Counted from the first letter of the stretch, positions 21,264 through 31,946 are shown. The stretch: DNA of 64,000 nucleotides from Acinetobacter apis (GCF_900197575.1 NZ_FZLN01000003.1:1-64000), one strand, 5' to 3'. Numbers and translations are program-made. Notes: generated by a model from the sequence alone, not told the origin.

Positions 21264-21475
21264 ATGAAATATTTAAAAGTATTGGCACTGTTATGTGGTG
21301 TGATTCTAGCCATCTCAAGTTATCAATAAATTATTTACTTTTATTATTATCATTTAAAAAAATCTACAGCATTTTAATGAAGCAACGTCATCATGTTCAA
21401 AAAAAAGTAATTTTAGACTTGAAAAAAAGCGGAGGTACACCATTCATAGAAGTATCTCATGTAATAAGTGAATGA
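21264..21475 (+). pseudogene. Broken small secreted-protein gene
   Basis: A good ribosome binding site (GGGGGA) and ATG at 21264 open a 21-codon frame that is a signal-peptide-like sequence (MKYLKVLALLCGVILAISSYQ minus its last residue) and then stops at 21329. In a shifted frame the DNA continues to 21475 with a charged tail (QRHHVQKKVILDLKKSGGTP). The two halves together look like one small exported protein split by a frameshift. Alternatively only the 21-residue peptide is made. Confidence 0.4.
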
Positions 21476-21491
21476 AAATTAAGGAACCATG

Positions 21492-23414
21492 ATGAGCGAA
21501 CAAACATCTTCAAAAAATTATAGTTTCCAAGCTGAAGTTGCACAGCTATTACATTTAGTGACCCATTCTTTATATTCAAATCCAGAAATATTTTTGCGTG
21601 AGCTTGTATCGAATGCATCTGATGCATGTGACAAGTTACGTTTTGAAGGTATTAATCATCCTGAATTTTATGAAAACGACCCAGATTTACGAGTTCGTCT
21701 GATTCTCGATCAAGATAACCGCACTATTACTATTTCCGACAATGGCATTGGTTTAACAGCACAAGAAGCCATTGATAACTTAGGTACTATTGCGAAGTCA
21801 GGTACCAAAGACTTTATGTCAAAACTCACAGGCGATCAAAAGTCAGATGCGCACCTCATTGGTCAGTTTGGTGTAGGCTTCTATTCAGGTTTCATTGTTG
21901 CAGATAAAATTGTGGTGGAATCACGTCGTGCAGGTGTGAGTGAAGATCAAGCCGTACGTTGGATTAGTGGTGGTACAGGTGATTTTGAAGTTCAAGAAAT
22001 CACTAAAGCATCACGTGGTACAGACATTATTTTACATTTACGTGAAGATGCAAGCGATTACTTGGCATCATATAAAGTAAAACAAATTGTGAATAAGTAT
22101 TCAGACCACATTAGCTTGCCAATTCAAATGCAAAAAGAAGTATGGCAAGAAGAGGAAGTGGCTGAAGGTGAAGAACCAAAAGGCGGTCAGTATGTAAAAA
22201 CGGATGAGTGGGAATCCATTAACTCAGCCAGTGCATTATGGACACGAAGCAAAAGTGATGTGACAGATGAGCAGTATGTAGAGTTTTATAAAAACTTAAC
22301 ACATGCTTTTGATGAACCATTGGTATGGTCACATAACCGTGTTGAAGGAAATACCGAATATACACAGCTGCTTTATATCCCAAGTAAGGCACCACAAGAT
22401 ATTTTCACGCGTGATGCCAAAGCAGGTATTAAACTTTATGTGAAACGCGTATTTATTATGGATGATGCGGATAACCTCATTCCAAATTACTTACGCTTTG
22501 TACAAGGTGTTGTAGACAGCGCAGACTTACCTCTGAATGTCAGCCGTGAATTACTACAAGAAAGCCGTGACGTGAAGCTGATTCGTGAAGGTAATGCACG
22601 CCGTGTACTGACTGTATTAGATGGCTTGGCTAAATCTGAAGATGAAAAAGATCAAGCTAAATTTAAACAGTTCTTTGCTGAATTCGGTAGTGTATTAAAA
22701 GAAGGTTTAGGCGAAGATGCGGCCAATAAAGAGCGTATTTTAAAATTATTACGCTTTGCAACATCAACAAACGATGAAATCAGCACCTCACTTGCAGCTT
22801 ATAAAGAGCGCATGAAAGAAGGTCAAAAAGCCATTTATTATGTGACCGCAGATAGTTTAAATGCTGCTAAAAACTCGCCTCAACTTGAACTCTTTAAGAA
22901 GAAAGGGATTGAAGTTATTCTAATGGCAGACCGTGTGGATGAGTGGGCAATGAACTTTGTGCATGAGTTTGACGGTATAGCAATGCAAAGCATTGCCAAA
23001 GGTGCAGTTGATTTAGGTGACTTGCAAGATGCTGACGAGAAAAAAGCATTAGAACAAGCACAAGAACAATTTAAGCCAATCATTGAAAAGCTAACAGATG
23101 CTTTGAAAGATAAAACCAAAGATGTACGTGTGACAACACGTTTGGTGGACTCGCCAGCATGTTTGGTCACCAGTGAAGGCGAATTGTCACCGCAATTGGT
23201 GCGTATGCTAAAACAAGCAGGTCAAGCAATTCCTGATGTAAAACCAACATTAGAAATTAACCCAGAACATCCGCTTGTGAAGAAACTTGAAGAAACAGGT
23301 CAGTTTGATGATCTAGCCAATATCATTTTTGATCAAGCTGTGATTGCTGAAGGTGGTTTACCTGAAGATCCAGCTGCTTATGTCAAACGTATCAATAGTT
23401 TATTGATCAAGTAA
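21492..23414 (+). CDS. htpG: Chaperone protein HtpG (Hsp90)
   Basis: A 640-residue bacterial Hsp90. The N-terminal GHKL ATPase shows [17 protein letters not shown] and [11 protein letters not shown]; the middle domain has the [15 protein letters not shown] catalytic-loop region; the C-terminal dimerisation domain follows. It is a cytosolic ATP-dependent chaperone of heat-shocked and client proteins. Two ATGs are adjacent (21489 and 21492); I take the second because AAGGAA is better spaced and homologues start MSEQ. A strong terminator follows. Confidence 0.97.
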   Translation: MSEQTSSKNYSFQAEVAQLLHLVTHSLYSNPEIFLRELVSNASDACDKLRFEGINHPEFYENDPDLRVRLILDQDNRTITISDNGIGLTAQEAIDNLGTIAKSGTKDFMSKLTGDQKSDAHLIGQFGVGFYSGFIVADKIVVESRRAGVSEDQAVRWISGGTGDFEVQEITKASRGTDIILHLREDASDYLASYKVKQIVNKYSDHISLPIQMQKEVWQEEEVAEGEEPKGGQYVKTDEWESINSASALWTRSKSDVTDEQYVEFYKNLTHAFDEPLVWSHNRVEGNTEYTQLLYIPSKAPQDIFTRDAKAGIKLYVKRVFIMDDADNLIPNYLRFVQGVVDSADLPLNVSRELLQESRDVKLIREGNARRVLTVLDGLAKSEDEKDQAKFKQFFAEFGSVLKEGLGEDAANKERILKLLRFATSTNDEISTSLAAYKERMKEGQKAIYYVTADSLNAAKNSPQLELFKKKGIEVILMADRVDEWAMNFVHEFDGIAMQSIAKGAVDLGDLQDADEKKALEQAQEQFKPIIEKLTDALKDKTKDVRVTTRLVDSPACLVTSEGELSPQLVRMLKQAGQAIPDVKPTLEINPEHPLVKKLEETGQFDDLANIIFDQAVIAEGGLPEDPAAYVKRINSLLIK

Positions 23415-23421
23415 CTCTATT

Positions 23422-23451
23422 CAAGATGCGCTGATTGATCAGCGCATCTTG
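23422..23451 (+). terminator. Terminator of htpG
   Basis: CAAGATGCGCTGAT-TG-ATCAGCGCATCTTG, a 14-bp stem followed by CTTTT, 7 bp after the htpG stop. It also lies just past the end of the convergent minus-strand gene and may work in both directions. Confidence 0.85.
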
Positions 23452-23454
23452 CTT

Positions 23455-24405
23455 TTAGAAGAAAGCTTCAAGTTGTAAATTGGCACTGAAAGAATAACCA
23501 TCTGTGGCTGTTATGTCTTTGTAATAGGAGATGTCGTTATCTAAGTAAATCCATTTTTTCCATAACGGAATTCGCCAGCCTAGATACGGCCCCCAACTTT
23601 GCAACTCTAAATCTTTCTTTTCTTCGTTATACACCCCACCTGTGTAAATACCATACGTTAGCTGATGCTCATTTAAAAACTGTTGTTTCATAAACAGCTT
23701 ATCATTCCATGTAATTTCTGCTTCATAGGTTTTAATGATTGAAAAACGGTTAGCAGCCAAGTCTTCACCATTTCTTTTTTGTGAAAAGTTAAAATCAGTT
23801 TCTGAATAGTTTTTACTTTGCGCTCCATAGCGAAATGTTTGTGTTGTATCTAAGCTCCAGTCAGAAAAAACATTCCAATTTTTTTCAGCACTCAGTTCAA
23901 CATAAACATCTGTATTTGAATTTGAGCCTAAATTGATGTCATTTTGAAAAGGAAGAATTTTAGAGACTTCGCTCATTACTTCATTAATCCAATGCTTTTC
24001 TTTCGCTTTATTTTTATGATTATTTTTTTTATGCGTGCCAAAGGTGCGGATATGTACAGTCTTTTTTTCATTGTTGGCTAAGCGATAAGCAAGTGAATCT
24101 GTGCCAAAAATGCTCATCAATTGATTGGCAAAAGCGGCAGAATAAGGATCAAAATCAAGTGGTTTTTCTTCAACTGACTCCACAGTAAGTGGGGGTAATA
24201 AAGCAGGCACTGTGCTTTTGGTATTTTGAATAGGTTTGGCTTCACATAAATGGTGTTTAATACGAAAATGTGCAGGCAGGTGCGCTGAGAATAAAGCATT
24301 CATTTGAGGCACTTGATCAAATAGATGAAATGCAGTTGTGATGTTGGTTTCAGTGAAGCTGAATACCACTATCATCAATAGACCAACATATAAAGATTTA
24401 ATCAC
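23455..24405 (-). CDS. Hypothetical protein, possible outer-membrane beta-barrel
   Basis: A 316-residue protein I do not recognise. The N-terminal hydrophobic stretch (about 4-18) suits a signal peptide. Residues 90-150 are polar with a histidine/lysine-rich patch (THKKNNHKNKAKEKHW). From about 165 the sequence alternates in short aromatic strands and ends in two phenylalanines (LQLEAFF), the usual last strand of an outer-membrane barrel. This suggests a small barrel with an N-terminal periplasmic part. No partner gene is evident; it is convergent with htpG and 138 bp upstream lies the end of the DsbA-like gene. Confidence 0.5.
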   Translation of the reverse strand: MIKSLYVGLLMIVVFSFTETNITTAFHLFDQVPQMNALFSAHLPAHFRIKHHLCEAKPIQNTKSTVPALLPPLTVESVEEKPLDFDPYSAAFANQLMSIFGTDSLAYRLANNEKKTVHIRTFGTHKKNNHKNKAKEKHWINEVMSEVSKILPFQNDINLGSNSNTDVYVELSAEKNWNVFSDWSLDTTQTFRYGAQSKNYSETDFNFSQKRNGEDLAANRFSIIKTYEAEITWNDKLFMKQQFLNEHQLTYGIYTGGVYNEEKKDLELQSWGPYLGWRIPLWKKWIYLDNDISYYKDITATDGYSFSANLQLEAFF

Positions 24406-24502
24406 AGTGATTCTTTATCAAAATATCGTTATGGCAATGATTGTAACGATGTGCGTTAAACTAGTCTTAAAGATGAGATATAACGTTGTTGTTTCATGGT
24501 AT

Positions 24503-24537
24503 ATGGCTGTCTTTAAATTTTATTGAAAGACAGCCAT
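24503..24537 (-). terminator. Hairpin after the DsbA-like gene
   Basis: ATGGCTGTCTTT and AAAGACAGCCAT form a perfect 12-bp stem 6 bp past the stop of the minus-strand oxidoreductase. It lacks a proper T-tract, so termination by it is uncertain. Confidence 0.5.
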
Positions 24538-24543
24538 GTTCTT

Positions 24544-25206
24544 TTACTCAGTGTCTGCTTCATCTGAGGCATTTTGTTCACTGTCTAATACTTTTTGCAG
24601 TACTTCTTTAAAGACTTCATCAGGTTGTGCACCAGCCAAAGCCACGCGCTGATCAAAGACAAAGAACGGGACAGCGCTAATGTTTAACTTTTCACGTGCA
24701 AGCTTTTCGTCATATTCGACAAACTCTTTAAAACCATCGCTGTTGAGCACATCTTCAACCTCACCATGGTCTAGTCCAATGCGTGAAGCAATTTCATCGA
24801 GTACTTCGCGCTCGCCAATAGCAAGACCCTCTGTCATATAGGCATAAAAGAAGGCTTCTTTGGCTTGATTGCCTAGTCCTTTACTTTGCGCCAAATGAAT
24901 AATTCGATGCGCATTGAAGCTGTTGCCAGATTTTGCCTGTTGCCATTGAAAGTCAATGCCTTCTGTTTGTGCAATCTGTGCAATATTCTCTTGCATTTGT
25001 GTCATGTCTTCAATGCTGCGACCATATTTATGCGCTAAACGTACGGTGTTTGAGGTGTCATGTGACGCAGGTGCATCAGCATCAAGTTGGAAACTATGCC
25101 AATGAACATCAAGCTCAAAATTCATGGCCTGTGCCACACGCTCTAAACGTTTTTTGCCAATGTAGCAAAAAGGACAAACCACATCCGACCAAATATCAAC
25201 GCGCAT
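24544..25206 (-). CDS. DsbA-family oxidoreductase, FrnE-like
   Basis: A 220-residue thioredoxin-fold protein with the redox motif CPFC near residue 11 (WSDVVCPFCYIGKKRLE) and the cis-proline region SAVPFFVFDQRVALAGAQP near 180. There is no signal peptide, so it acts in the cytosol, unlike true DsbA. FrnE-type proteins are linked to oxidative stress and disulphide exchange. The last 20 residues are acidic and likely disordered. It lies on the same strand as the FadA-like gene, 95 bp downstream. Confidence 0.85.
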   Translation of the reverse strand: MRVDIWSDVVCPFCYIGKKRLERVAQAMNFELDVHWHSFQLDADAPASHDTSNTVRLAHKYGRSIEDMTQMQENIAQIAQTEGIDFQWQQAKSGNSFNAHRIIHLAQSKGLGNQAKEAFFYAYMTEGLAIGEREVLDEIASRIGLDHGEVEDVLNSDGFKEFVEYDEKLAREKLNISAVPFFVFDQRVALAGAQPDEVFKEVLQKVLDSEQNASDEADTE

Positions 25207-25301
25207 TTTTCTTCCTCATCATTCTGTGTATAAGCTTGGGCATTTACATGACGCCCTTTTTCAAAAAGGCAAGTCAGACTGTAAAAAATACTTTAAATAA
25301 G

Positions 25302-26435
25302 TTAAATCCGTTCAATCACGGTGGCAATGCCTTGTCCTAAATCCATTGATAATGCTGCAAGCCCTAGAGTGGTATTTTTGTGCTCCATGATATGCAAGAG
25401 GGTGGTCAGCATTTGTGTGCCAGATGAACCCATAACTTGTCCCAGTGCAATAGCACCACCATACATATTAATACGGTCTTGACGTTGAGTCAGGTTTAAG
25501 TTTTTCACAATGCTTAAATGGGCTGCAGCAGAGTGTTCATCGAGTTCAAAAGTATGAATCTCTTCAATGGTGCGCCCTGCACGTTTAAGGGCTTTTTGAA
25601 TGGCAGGAACAGTTGCATAGCTTGCAATGGCAGGGTCACATGCCGCTACAGCCATGGCACGAATCACGGCTTTGGGTTGAAGACCTAAGCTTTGAGCATG
25701 TTCAGCGGACATCAGTAAAAGCGCTGATGCACCAATACCTTGACTTGCAGTGTTGCCTATGGTGAGTGTTGCATGATGTTGCTGATGTATTGTGGGTAAG
25801 GTTTTGAGTGCGGCAAAAGTTAAATCTTGGGTAATCAACTCATCTGTGTGACATGTCGTCATCAAACCATGATTGCTCAGTCCTTGAATAGGTACAATTT
25901 CAGCCTGAAAATGACCGCGCTGCTGTGCAAGCCATGCTTTTTGTTGTGATTGTAATGCCAACTGATCTTGTGCTTCACGGCTGATTTGATTGAGGTGTGC
26001 TAAAAATTCATCGCTGTATAGCGGATTAAATGAAGCATGAGCATAACCTGCAATTGGTGCGGATGGCATGACTTGAGAAGGTGTGACGCCAACACCACCC
26101 ACGATAAAAATATGACCTTGTTCAGTGGCTATTTGTGCAGCGGCTGCATGGAGTGCCTGCATGGATGAGCCTTGTAAATGCTGAATCACTTGACCTGTGA
26201 CGGTTACAGGCAGTTGTGCAGCTAAAGCAATTCGCCGTGCTGAAATGACATCAGCTGAACCCCAAATGAAGTCTTCTATTTCATTTAAATCAAATTCATG
26301 GCGCTGTATTAATTGCTGTAAGGTTGCAGCAGAAAGCTGTTCAGCATTTAAATGCTGTAAAACACCTTGCGGTTGCCCAATAGCGGTTCGAACGGCATCA
26401 ATAATCACTGTGTCACGTGGATGAAGTTTGCTCAT
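25302..26435 (-). CDS. FadA-like thiolase homologue with all catalytic residues replaced
   Basis: A 377-residue thiolase-fold protein, near FadA length (about 390) and alignable end to end (RDTVIIDAVRTAIG at the start, GQGIATVIERI at the end). The active sites are changed: the nucleophilic Cys of LCGSS is Gln (Q88 in HLQGSSMQAL); NEAF is DEHS (299-302); the GHP histidine is Gln (Q333 in ALGQVMGSSG); and the second catalytic Cys is Ser (S363). A segment near residue 135 is also shortened. Thiolysis is therefore not expected. The start overlaps the stop of the FadB-like gene (ATGA). It may be a scaffold or acyl-CoA binder rather than an enzyme. Confidence 0.85.
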   Translation of the reverse strand: MSKLHPRDTVIIDAVRTAIGQPQGVLQHLNAEQLSAATLQQLIQRHEFDLNEIEDFIWGSADVISARRIALAAQLPVTVTGQVIQHLQGSSMQALHAAAAQIATEQGHIFIVGGVGVTPSQVMPSAPIAGYAHASFNPLYSDEFLAHLNQISREAQDQLALQSQQKAWLAQQRGHFQAEIVPIQGLSNHGLMTTCHTDELITQDLTFAALKTLPTIHQQHHATLTIGNTASQGIGASALLLMSAEHAQSLGLQPKAVIRAMAVAACDPAIASYATVPAIQKALKRAGRTIEEIHTFELDEHSAAAHLSIVKNLNLTQRQDRINMYGGAIALGQVMGSSGTQMLTTLLHIMEHKNTTLGLAALSMDLGQGIATVIERI

Positions 26436-28525
26436 AGCACATGCTCCTGAAACAATGAGGTTTGTGCTTCAACCACATCATGCAACCAGTTGGGGGCATG
26501 ATAATGTGCGCCCAAATGTGCATAGGTATTGCACAATGCAATATATTCACGTAATCCATAATGCTCTACATAACGACATGGACCACCCAGATGTTTTGGA
26601 AAACCAAATGCCAATACTGCTGCTAAGTCTGCATCTGTAGCATACGATACCGTTTGATCTGACACACTGTGTAATACTTCATTGCAAAGTGCAATCATTA
26701 AACGATCAATGATACTTTGTGCTGAGATTTGAGCATTTGATTCTGCTTGCGGCAATAAATCTGCTACTTCTGAATCCTTGCTGCGTATGAATGATCCTTG
26801 ATTTGTAGATTGATATGCATAGAACCCTTTCAAGTTATTTTGACCTAGGCGATCTGCATCATATAATGTTTTAAAACATGACACCTGTTCTGTATGTTTC
26901 GCTTGTAATTGCTCTTGAAATGTCAAACAGGTTTCAATACCAATCTGATCTGCCAATGCCGCAGGTCCTTGTGTCCATCCAAAATCTTCTAAAAGCTGAT
27001 CGATGTATGGTGCACTGATTCCTTCATCAATAAGCTGATTAAAAGCGAAGAAATAAGCGGATAAAACGCGGTGAATAAAACGACCTTTTCGATCTTTCAC
27101 AATCAGTGGTGTGTGCCCTAATTGCTGAATAAACTGTAATGCATCTTCAAGGGTTTGTGCCGATGTTTTGTCATGACAGACCACCTCCACCAATTGTGGA
27201 TGGTAAAAATCATGAAAAAAGTATGTGCCTATTAAATGAATAGGGTGATGTGAAGCTGACGCAAGCGCATTGATAGACTGATGTGCATGTAAGGTAACGA
27301 TATAAGTTGGTGTTGCTGCTTTATCAAGCCCATATAAAACAGACAATTTACTTGGTAAGTCACTGACATCTGTGTCAAAAATAACGTCTGCATGGGCAAT
27401 TGAGGCATGATCATTAGCAATATCAATGCGTTGTAATCTAGTTGTTAATTCTTCTATTGAATATTGCTGTGCCCATTGTGCTGCAAATTCAGCGTAGCGC
27501 AGTTTAATTTGTGCAGATGGTGCTTGAATGATTAAATTCAATTGTGGTTGTTGCACAAACAAGTGCTCTAAATAGTGATTATAACCCTCACCAAGCCAAG
27601 CAAGGGTTTGAAATGGTCGTGTAGAGGGTAAGTGCTGTTGATATATTGATTTGGCTTCTGAGAGTCCGTGCACTGCATGTCGTGTTGGACTGTCTAGAAC
27701 ATGAAGCATGGCATTTTGAATGACGTCATATGCTTCAGTGCGGTCAAGATCAATGGTATCTAACAATGCATCAAGCAAGATTTTGCCAGTTGGCATGTGC
27801 TGAATTGGAAAATCTGCCAATATTTGTTCTTTTCTTGCGTAAAGCAGCATGGCTTTTTCAACAGGGCGGAATGCGAGTGCATGTTTTTTATTATTTTGTT
27901 TATTTGACCAGCTTGAATCACCAATTGCCCACTGCATCAGTTTGAGTGCAGCAGGGAAGACATCATCATGTGCAACTTTGGCATCAATAAGCCCGATATC
28001 TAACGCGTCAGTTGCTGTATAGCTATTTGTATAAATTAGAGCATCAATCGCATGGTCTAAGCCGATGATGCGGGGTAATCGGATCATGCCGCCAAGGTAC
28101 GGCATAATGCCATGTTGATGTTGGGTCAACCTTAATGTGCTGTGCTGATCCATAACGCGGTATTCACAACACAGTGCAATTTCTAAGGCAATATCAAAAG
28201 TGGATTGTTGCAAAATCGCAACTTTAGGCACAGTTAAATCTTCAAGTTGATTAAAGACTTGGTTGGCTTGTTCGAGCCAAGTGCTTAAATCTGTTTTTTC
28301 TTGCTGTAATAATTCATCATACGGCTTATTGTTATCATTGGTCTCAGACGAGTGCGGTTGAAACGAGACGACCAGCCCTTGAATGGATGTATTCGCTTTT
28401 ATTGCGGCAAGTGCGGCTTGAATGTCATTTAACTCATGCAATATGGCATGCTGAAGATGAAAACAACACTCTGCAATTCCGCCCTCTAGCATCTGAACAG
28501 TAATGGCATGTCCGTGATGGATCAT
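26432..28525 (-). CDS. FadB-like protein with degenerate hydratase and dehydrogenase sites
   Basis: A 697-residue homologue of the alpha subunit of the fatty acid oxidation complex (usual length about 715). The N-terminal crotonase part (1-200) keeps one catalytic Glu (E115 in ALEIALCCEYRVM) but has Gln (Q135) for the other and lacks the GAD oxyanion loop. In the dehydrogenase part, GxGxxG reads GEGYNH (312-317), the catalytic His of HFFNP is Tyr (Y435 in GTYFFHD) and the Asn of VNDCPG is Lys. The C-terminus (GFPKHLGGPCRYVEHYGLREYIALC region) is FadB-like. The frame is intact over 2 kb and coupled to the FadA-like gene, so it is probably expressed. A GGAG site precedes the ATG. Confidence 0.85.
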   Translation of the reverse strand: MIHHGHAITVQMLEGGIAECCFHLQHAILHELNDIQAALAAIKANTSIQGLVVSFQPHSSETNDNNKPYDELLQQEKTDLSTWLEQANQVFNQLEDLTVPKVAILQQSTFDIALEIALCCEYRVMDQHSTLRLTQHQHGIMPYLGGMIRLPRIIGLDHAIDALIYTNSYTATDALDIGLIDAKVAHDDVFPAALKLMQWAIGDSSWSNKQNNKKHALAFRPVEKAMLLYARKEQILADFPIQHMPTGKILLDALLDTIDLDRTEAYDVIQNAMLHVLDSPTRHAVHGLSEAKSIYQQHLPSTRPFQTLAWLGEGYNHYLEHLFVQQPQLNLIIQAPSAQIKLRYAEFAAQWAQQYSIEELTTRLQRIDIANDHASIAHADVIFDTDVSDLPSKLSVLYGLDKAATPTYIVTLHAHQSINALASASHHPIHLIGTYFFHDFYHPQLVEVVCHDKTSAQTLEDALQFIQQLGHTPLIVKDRKGRFIHRVLSAYFFAFNQLIDEGISAPYIDQLLEDFGWTQGPAALADQIGIETCLTFQEQLQAKHTEQVSCFKTLYDADRLGQNNLKGFYAYQSTNQGSFIRSKDSEVADLLPQAESNAQISAQSIIDRLMIALCNEVLHSVSDQTVSYATDADLAAVLAFGFPKHLGGPCRYVEHYGLREYIALCNTYAHLGAHYHAPNWLHDVVEAQTSLFQEHVL

Positions 28526-28767
28526 GTCATGATCTCCTTTTTTGCAGAAATGTGACGGAAAAAATTATTTTATATCTTTCATAGATCAATATTGTTACGT
28601 ATTCTACGATAACTTGATATGAAAATAAGTTAATCTGTTGTATCAATTTCCTGTATTTTTAGTTTTTTGAATGCTCAGGTTGTTTTATAAACAAGAACGT
28701 GGACTTAGACAAGTTTTAACAGACGTTTAAATGACCTTGAAAATAAATAAAATAACGTCACATAATT

Positions 28768-30594
28768 ATGAATAGTCCTGATAGAAGAATGATTTTGAAT
28801 TCACGTGTTGACCCGCATATCCAAAAGATATTAGCCCATATGACCCAATTGCCAGGCGTGTATAAAATGCTTGGTCAACAAGGTGAGCTATTGTATGTTG
28901 GTAAAGCAAAGAACTTAAAAAATCGTGTCTCCAATTACTTTGCCAAAACCATTGAACACCCAAAAACAAGAGCTTTGGTTGCTAGAATTCATGACATTGA
29001 AACGTTAATTGTTCGATCTGAAACTGAAGCATTATTGCTTGAACAAAATTTAATTAAGCTGCATCGACCGCCTTATAATATTATGCTGCGTGATGATAAG
29101 TCTTATGTATATATTTTTATTTCTGCTGATAAGCCATACCCACGCATCAGCAGTGGGCGCGGTAAAGGCAAACATCAAGCAGGTCGTTTTTTTGGTCCTT
29201 ACCCAAGTGCACAAGCTGCACGCGATATGCTGTTGACACTACAAAAGTTATTTAATGTACGTCAGTGTGAAAATAGCTATTATGCTCAGCGTAAACGCCC
29301 ATGCTTACAATATCAAATTAAGCGCTGTACAGCGCCTTGTGTTGGGCTCATTTCGCCTGAAGATTATAAAAAAGATGTTGATAACTCATTAAAATTTTTA
29401 CAAGGCAATACACAAGAGCTGAACCAAGAATTGATCCAACAAATGGAGCAGGCGGCCGAACAGCTTGAGTTTGAAAAAGCAGTTTTTTACCGTGATCGTT
29501 TGGGCTTATTACGTGAAATATCTGCCCAGCAAGCGGTGTATAAAGTTAAAGGTGAGGCAGATATTTTAGCCATTGCTTATTTGGCAGGCGTGACTTGTAT
29601 TCAAATTATGCATGTGCGAAATGGTCGGATGCTTGGTGGGAAAAGCTATTTTCCAGATATGTTATTTGATGATCTTGGTCAGATGTTAAGCCAATTTATG
29701 GCAAACTTTTACTTCCAAGTGGCTGATGAAATTCCTCAAGAGCTAATCATTAGTCATGCTTTGCCAGATCAAAAAGATGTAGAACAAGCCTTATTCCAAG
29801 CATTTAACAAAAAAATTGTGATTAAAAGCCAAGTAAGAGAAACACGGGCAGAATGGTTGCAGCTTGCAAAAATGAATGTACAGCATGCCATTAAGGGTCA
29901 GCTTAATAATCATCTAGAAATTATGGAACGTTTCCATCAATTACAAGATATTTTAAAGCAACCGATTGACCGTATAGAGTGCTTTGATATTAGTCATACC
30001 ATGGGTGAGGCAACGATTGCTTCATGTGTTGTGTTTGACCAAGGTGGTATGCGTAAAAGAGATTATCGACAGTTTGCAATTGAAGATATTGAACCCGGTG
30101 ATGATTATGCAGCCATGAGACAAGCATTGACTCGCCGTTATAAAAAAGCCATGTTGCCTGATTTATTGTTGATTGATGGCGGTAAGGGACAACTTAATAT
30201 GGCGATTGAAGTCATGAAAGACTTAGGTTTAGACCCTTTTATGGTGGGTGTGTCAAAAGGTGAGGGCAGAAAGCCCGGGCTTGAAACGCTACATTTTACC
30301 AATGGCGATAAAATTCAATTGCCAGAAGACAATAAAGCATTGCATTTGATTCAGCAGGTACGAGATGAAGCACATCGCTTTGCTATTACCAAGCATCGTG
30401 CTAAGCGTGATAAACGTCGTGCAGGTTCTGTACTTGAAGTGATTCCAGGATTGGGTCCGAAACGCCGCCGAGACTTACTGACACATTTTGGTGGAATTCA
30501 AGGCGTATTGAAGGCATCCGAAAAAGAATTGACTCAAGTGCTTGGCATTGGTGCATCTATGGCAAAAGTCATCTATAAAGTGTTGCATGAATAA
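28768..30594 (+). CDS. uvrC: UvrABC system protein C (excinuclease)
   Basis: A 608-residue nucleotide excision repair endonuclease. The N-terminal GIY-YIG nuclease shows [21 protein letters not shown]; a cysteine cluster follows ([17 protein letters not shown]); the UVR domain contains [13 protein letters not shown]; the RNase H-like 5' nuclease has [20 protein letters not shown] and [10 protein letters not shown]; and the C-terminal double helix-hairpin-helix has [18 protein letters not shown]. It makes both incisions around a lesion marked by UvrB. It is divergent from the FadB-like gene across 242 bp and is followed by pgsA, a common pairing. Confidence 0.97.
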   Translation: MNSPDRRMILNSRVDPHIQKILAHMTQLPGVYKMLGQQGELLYVGKAKNLKNRVSNYFAKTIEHPKTRALVARIHDIETLIVRSETEALLLEQNLIKLHRPPYNIMLRDDKSYVYIFISADKPYPRISSGRGKGKHQAGRFFGPYPSAQAARDMLLTLQKLFNVRQCENSYYAQRKRPCLQYQIKRCTAPCVGLISPEDYKKDVDNSLKFLQGNTQELNQELIQQMEQAAEQLEFEKAVFYRDRLGLLREISAQQAVYKVKGEADILAIAYLAGVTCIQIMHVRNGRMLGGKSYFPDMLFDDLGQMLSQFMANFYFQVADEIPQELIISHALPDQKDVEQALFQAFNKKIVIKSQVRETRAEWLQLAKMNVQHAIKGQLNNHLEIMERFHQLQDILKQPIDRIECFDISHTMGEATIASCVVFDQGGMRKRDYRQFAIEDIEPGDDYAAMRQALTRRYKKAMLPDLLLIDGGKGQLNMAIEVMKDLGLDPFMVGVSKGEGRKPGLETLHFTNGDKIQLPEDNKALHLIQQVRDEAHRFAITKHRAKRDKRRAGSVLEVIPGLGPKRRRDLLTHFGGIQGVLKASEKELTQVLGIGASMAKVIYKVLHE

Positions 30595-30752
30595 GTGAAA
30601 TTCACCTAACTCATCAGGCCAGCGAACTTTATAATTTATGCAGTCGACACCACAGGGGATTTCGTATAAAGTGTCATCATATTTAGATACAATAAAAATA
30701 TCTTATAGGCGTATTGTGGATACAATCGATTAGAGTGAGTTGGCGGACTGAT

Positions 30753-31343
30753 ATGAGTGCAGGGAAAATCCTGAATATTCCTAATATTTTGACCATTGCA
30801 CGGATTGTATTAATCCCTGTTTTTTTATTAATTGCGTATTGGCCTCCTGCTGTAGGTGCGGGGGACAGTGAAAAGCAAATTGTATTTAGACATGCGCTGT
30901 TAACGTCATTATTTATTCTTGCTGCATTAACCGATTGGTTTGATGGGTATCTTGCACGTGTATTAAACCAGACGTCTGCCTTTGGACGATTTTTAGATCC
31001 GGTTGCAGACAAACTCATGGTGGTTGCGGCATTAATCTTATTGGTGCAGTGGAAACCAAGTATTATGATGGCATTCGCTGCAATCGTCATTATCTCACGT
31101 GAAATTACAGTCTCTGCACTTCGAGAGTGGATGGCTGAGCTAGGCGCGCGAACCAATGTGGCGGTATCAACTGTGGGTAAATATAAAACTGCATTTCAAA
31201 TGATTGCCATTAGTGTATTTTTATTGAATTGGCAACCGCTAGACTTCATTGCTTATTTACTACTATATACTGCTGTGATTCTAACATTATGGTCGATGGT
31301 TATTTATTTACGTGCAGCATGGCCTTTCTTAAAACAACCATAG
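30753..31343 (+). CDS. pgsA: CDP-diacylglycerol-glycerol-3-phosphate 3-phosphatidyltransferase
   Basis: A 196-residue inner-membrane enzyme of phosphatidylglycerol synthesis. The CDP-alcohol phosphotransferase motif is complete: DWFDGYLAR, then G and two further Asp in FGRFLDPVADK. It begins NIPNILTIARI, typical of PgsA, and has four to five membrane segments. I take the ATG at 30753 rather than an upstream TTG (30714) because the added residues have no family resemblance. It follows uvrC on the same strand. Confidence 0.95.
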   Translation: MSAGKILNIPNILTIARIVLIPVFLLIAYWPPAVGAGDSEKQIVFRHALLTSLFILAALTDWFDGYLARVLNQTSAFGRFLDPVADKLMVVAALILLVQWKPSIMMAFAAIVIISREITVSALREWMAELGARTNVAVSTVGKYKTAFQMIAISVFLLNWQPLDFIAYLLLYTAVILTLWSMVIYLRAAWPFLKQP

Positions 31344-31373
31344 CTATAATTTAACTTAAATGATAAAAACTGT

Positions 31374-31398
31374 AAAAGCCAATTGATTGGCTTTTTTT
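31374..31398 (+). terminator. Terminator of pgsA
   Basis: AAAAGCCAAT-TG-ATTGGCTTTT followed by further T residues, 31 bp after the pgsA stop. Confidence 0.9.
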
Positions 31399-31946
31399 GT
31401 TTAACAATTGATCAACAAAATCCTTATTTTTGACATCAAACTTCTCTAGCTAAAAGAACAGAAATTCCATTATGATCAAGCTGTATATTTACTCAACGCT
31501 TGTCTTGAATCATAACTATACAATCTGTGGGTTCAGAGTGCGTAACTTTGTCGAAATGGAATACAAAAATCGATGTTTTAATATCCAAAAAATTGATTGA
31601 TTAAAACAGCAATAAAATCCATAAAAATGTATTTATTAATTCTTACTTAAAAAAATTAATTTACAGCATTGTATAATGTTTGTTTTTTGTAACTATATTT
31701 TAGGTGTTTAATTTATTATATTCAATATAAATCTATGTTTTTAAATAATAAAATTTGGTTTTGTGCTATATTTGACGAGTATACTTTAAAAAATAAAATT
31801 TTTAATTCTATAGTGGATTTGTTACATTTTGATATTCGACATATAAATAACGATTAATTTTACGTATTTTCCATTTTGTTAAGTTCATGAATCAATCTTG
31901 CATTGGTCATCTCCCCCCTATTTAAGTCAGGATAGTAATAAAATTT
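31399..31946. other. AT-rich intergenic region before the SulP gene
   Basis: About 550 bp without a supportable gene. It contains runs of A and T, a small inverted repeat TGTTTTAAT..ATTAAAACA (about 31573-31607) and presumably the promoter of the SulP gene. Nothing else stands out. Confidence 0.5.

Noticed and set aside
24933-25340. A 135-codon plus-strand frame across the DsbA-like start
   Set aside because: It covers the opposite strand of a clear CPFC oxidoreductase and has a cysteine-rich composition typical of a shadow frame.
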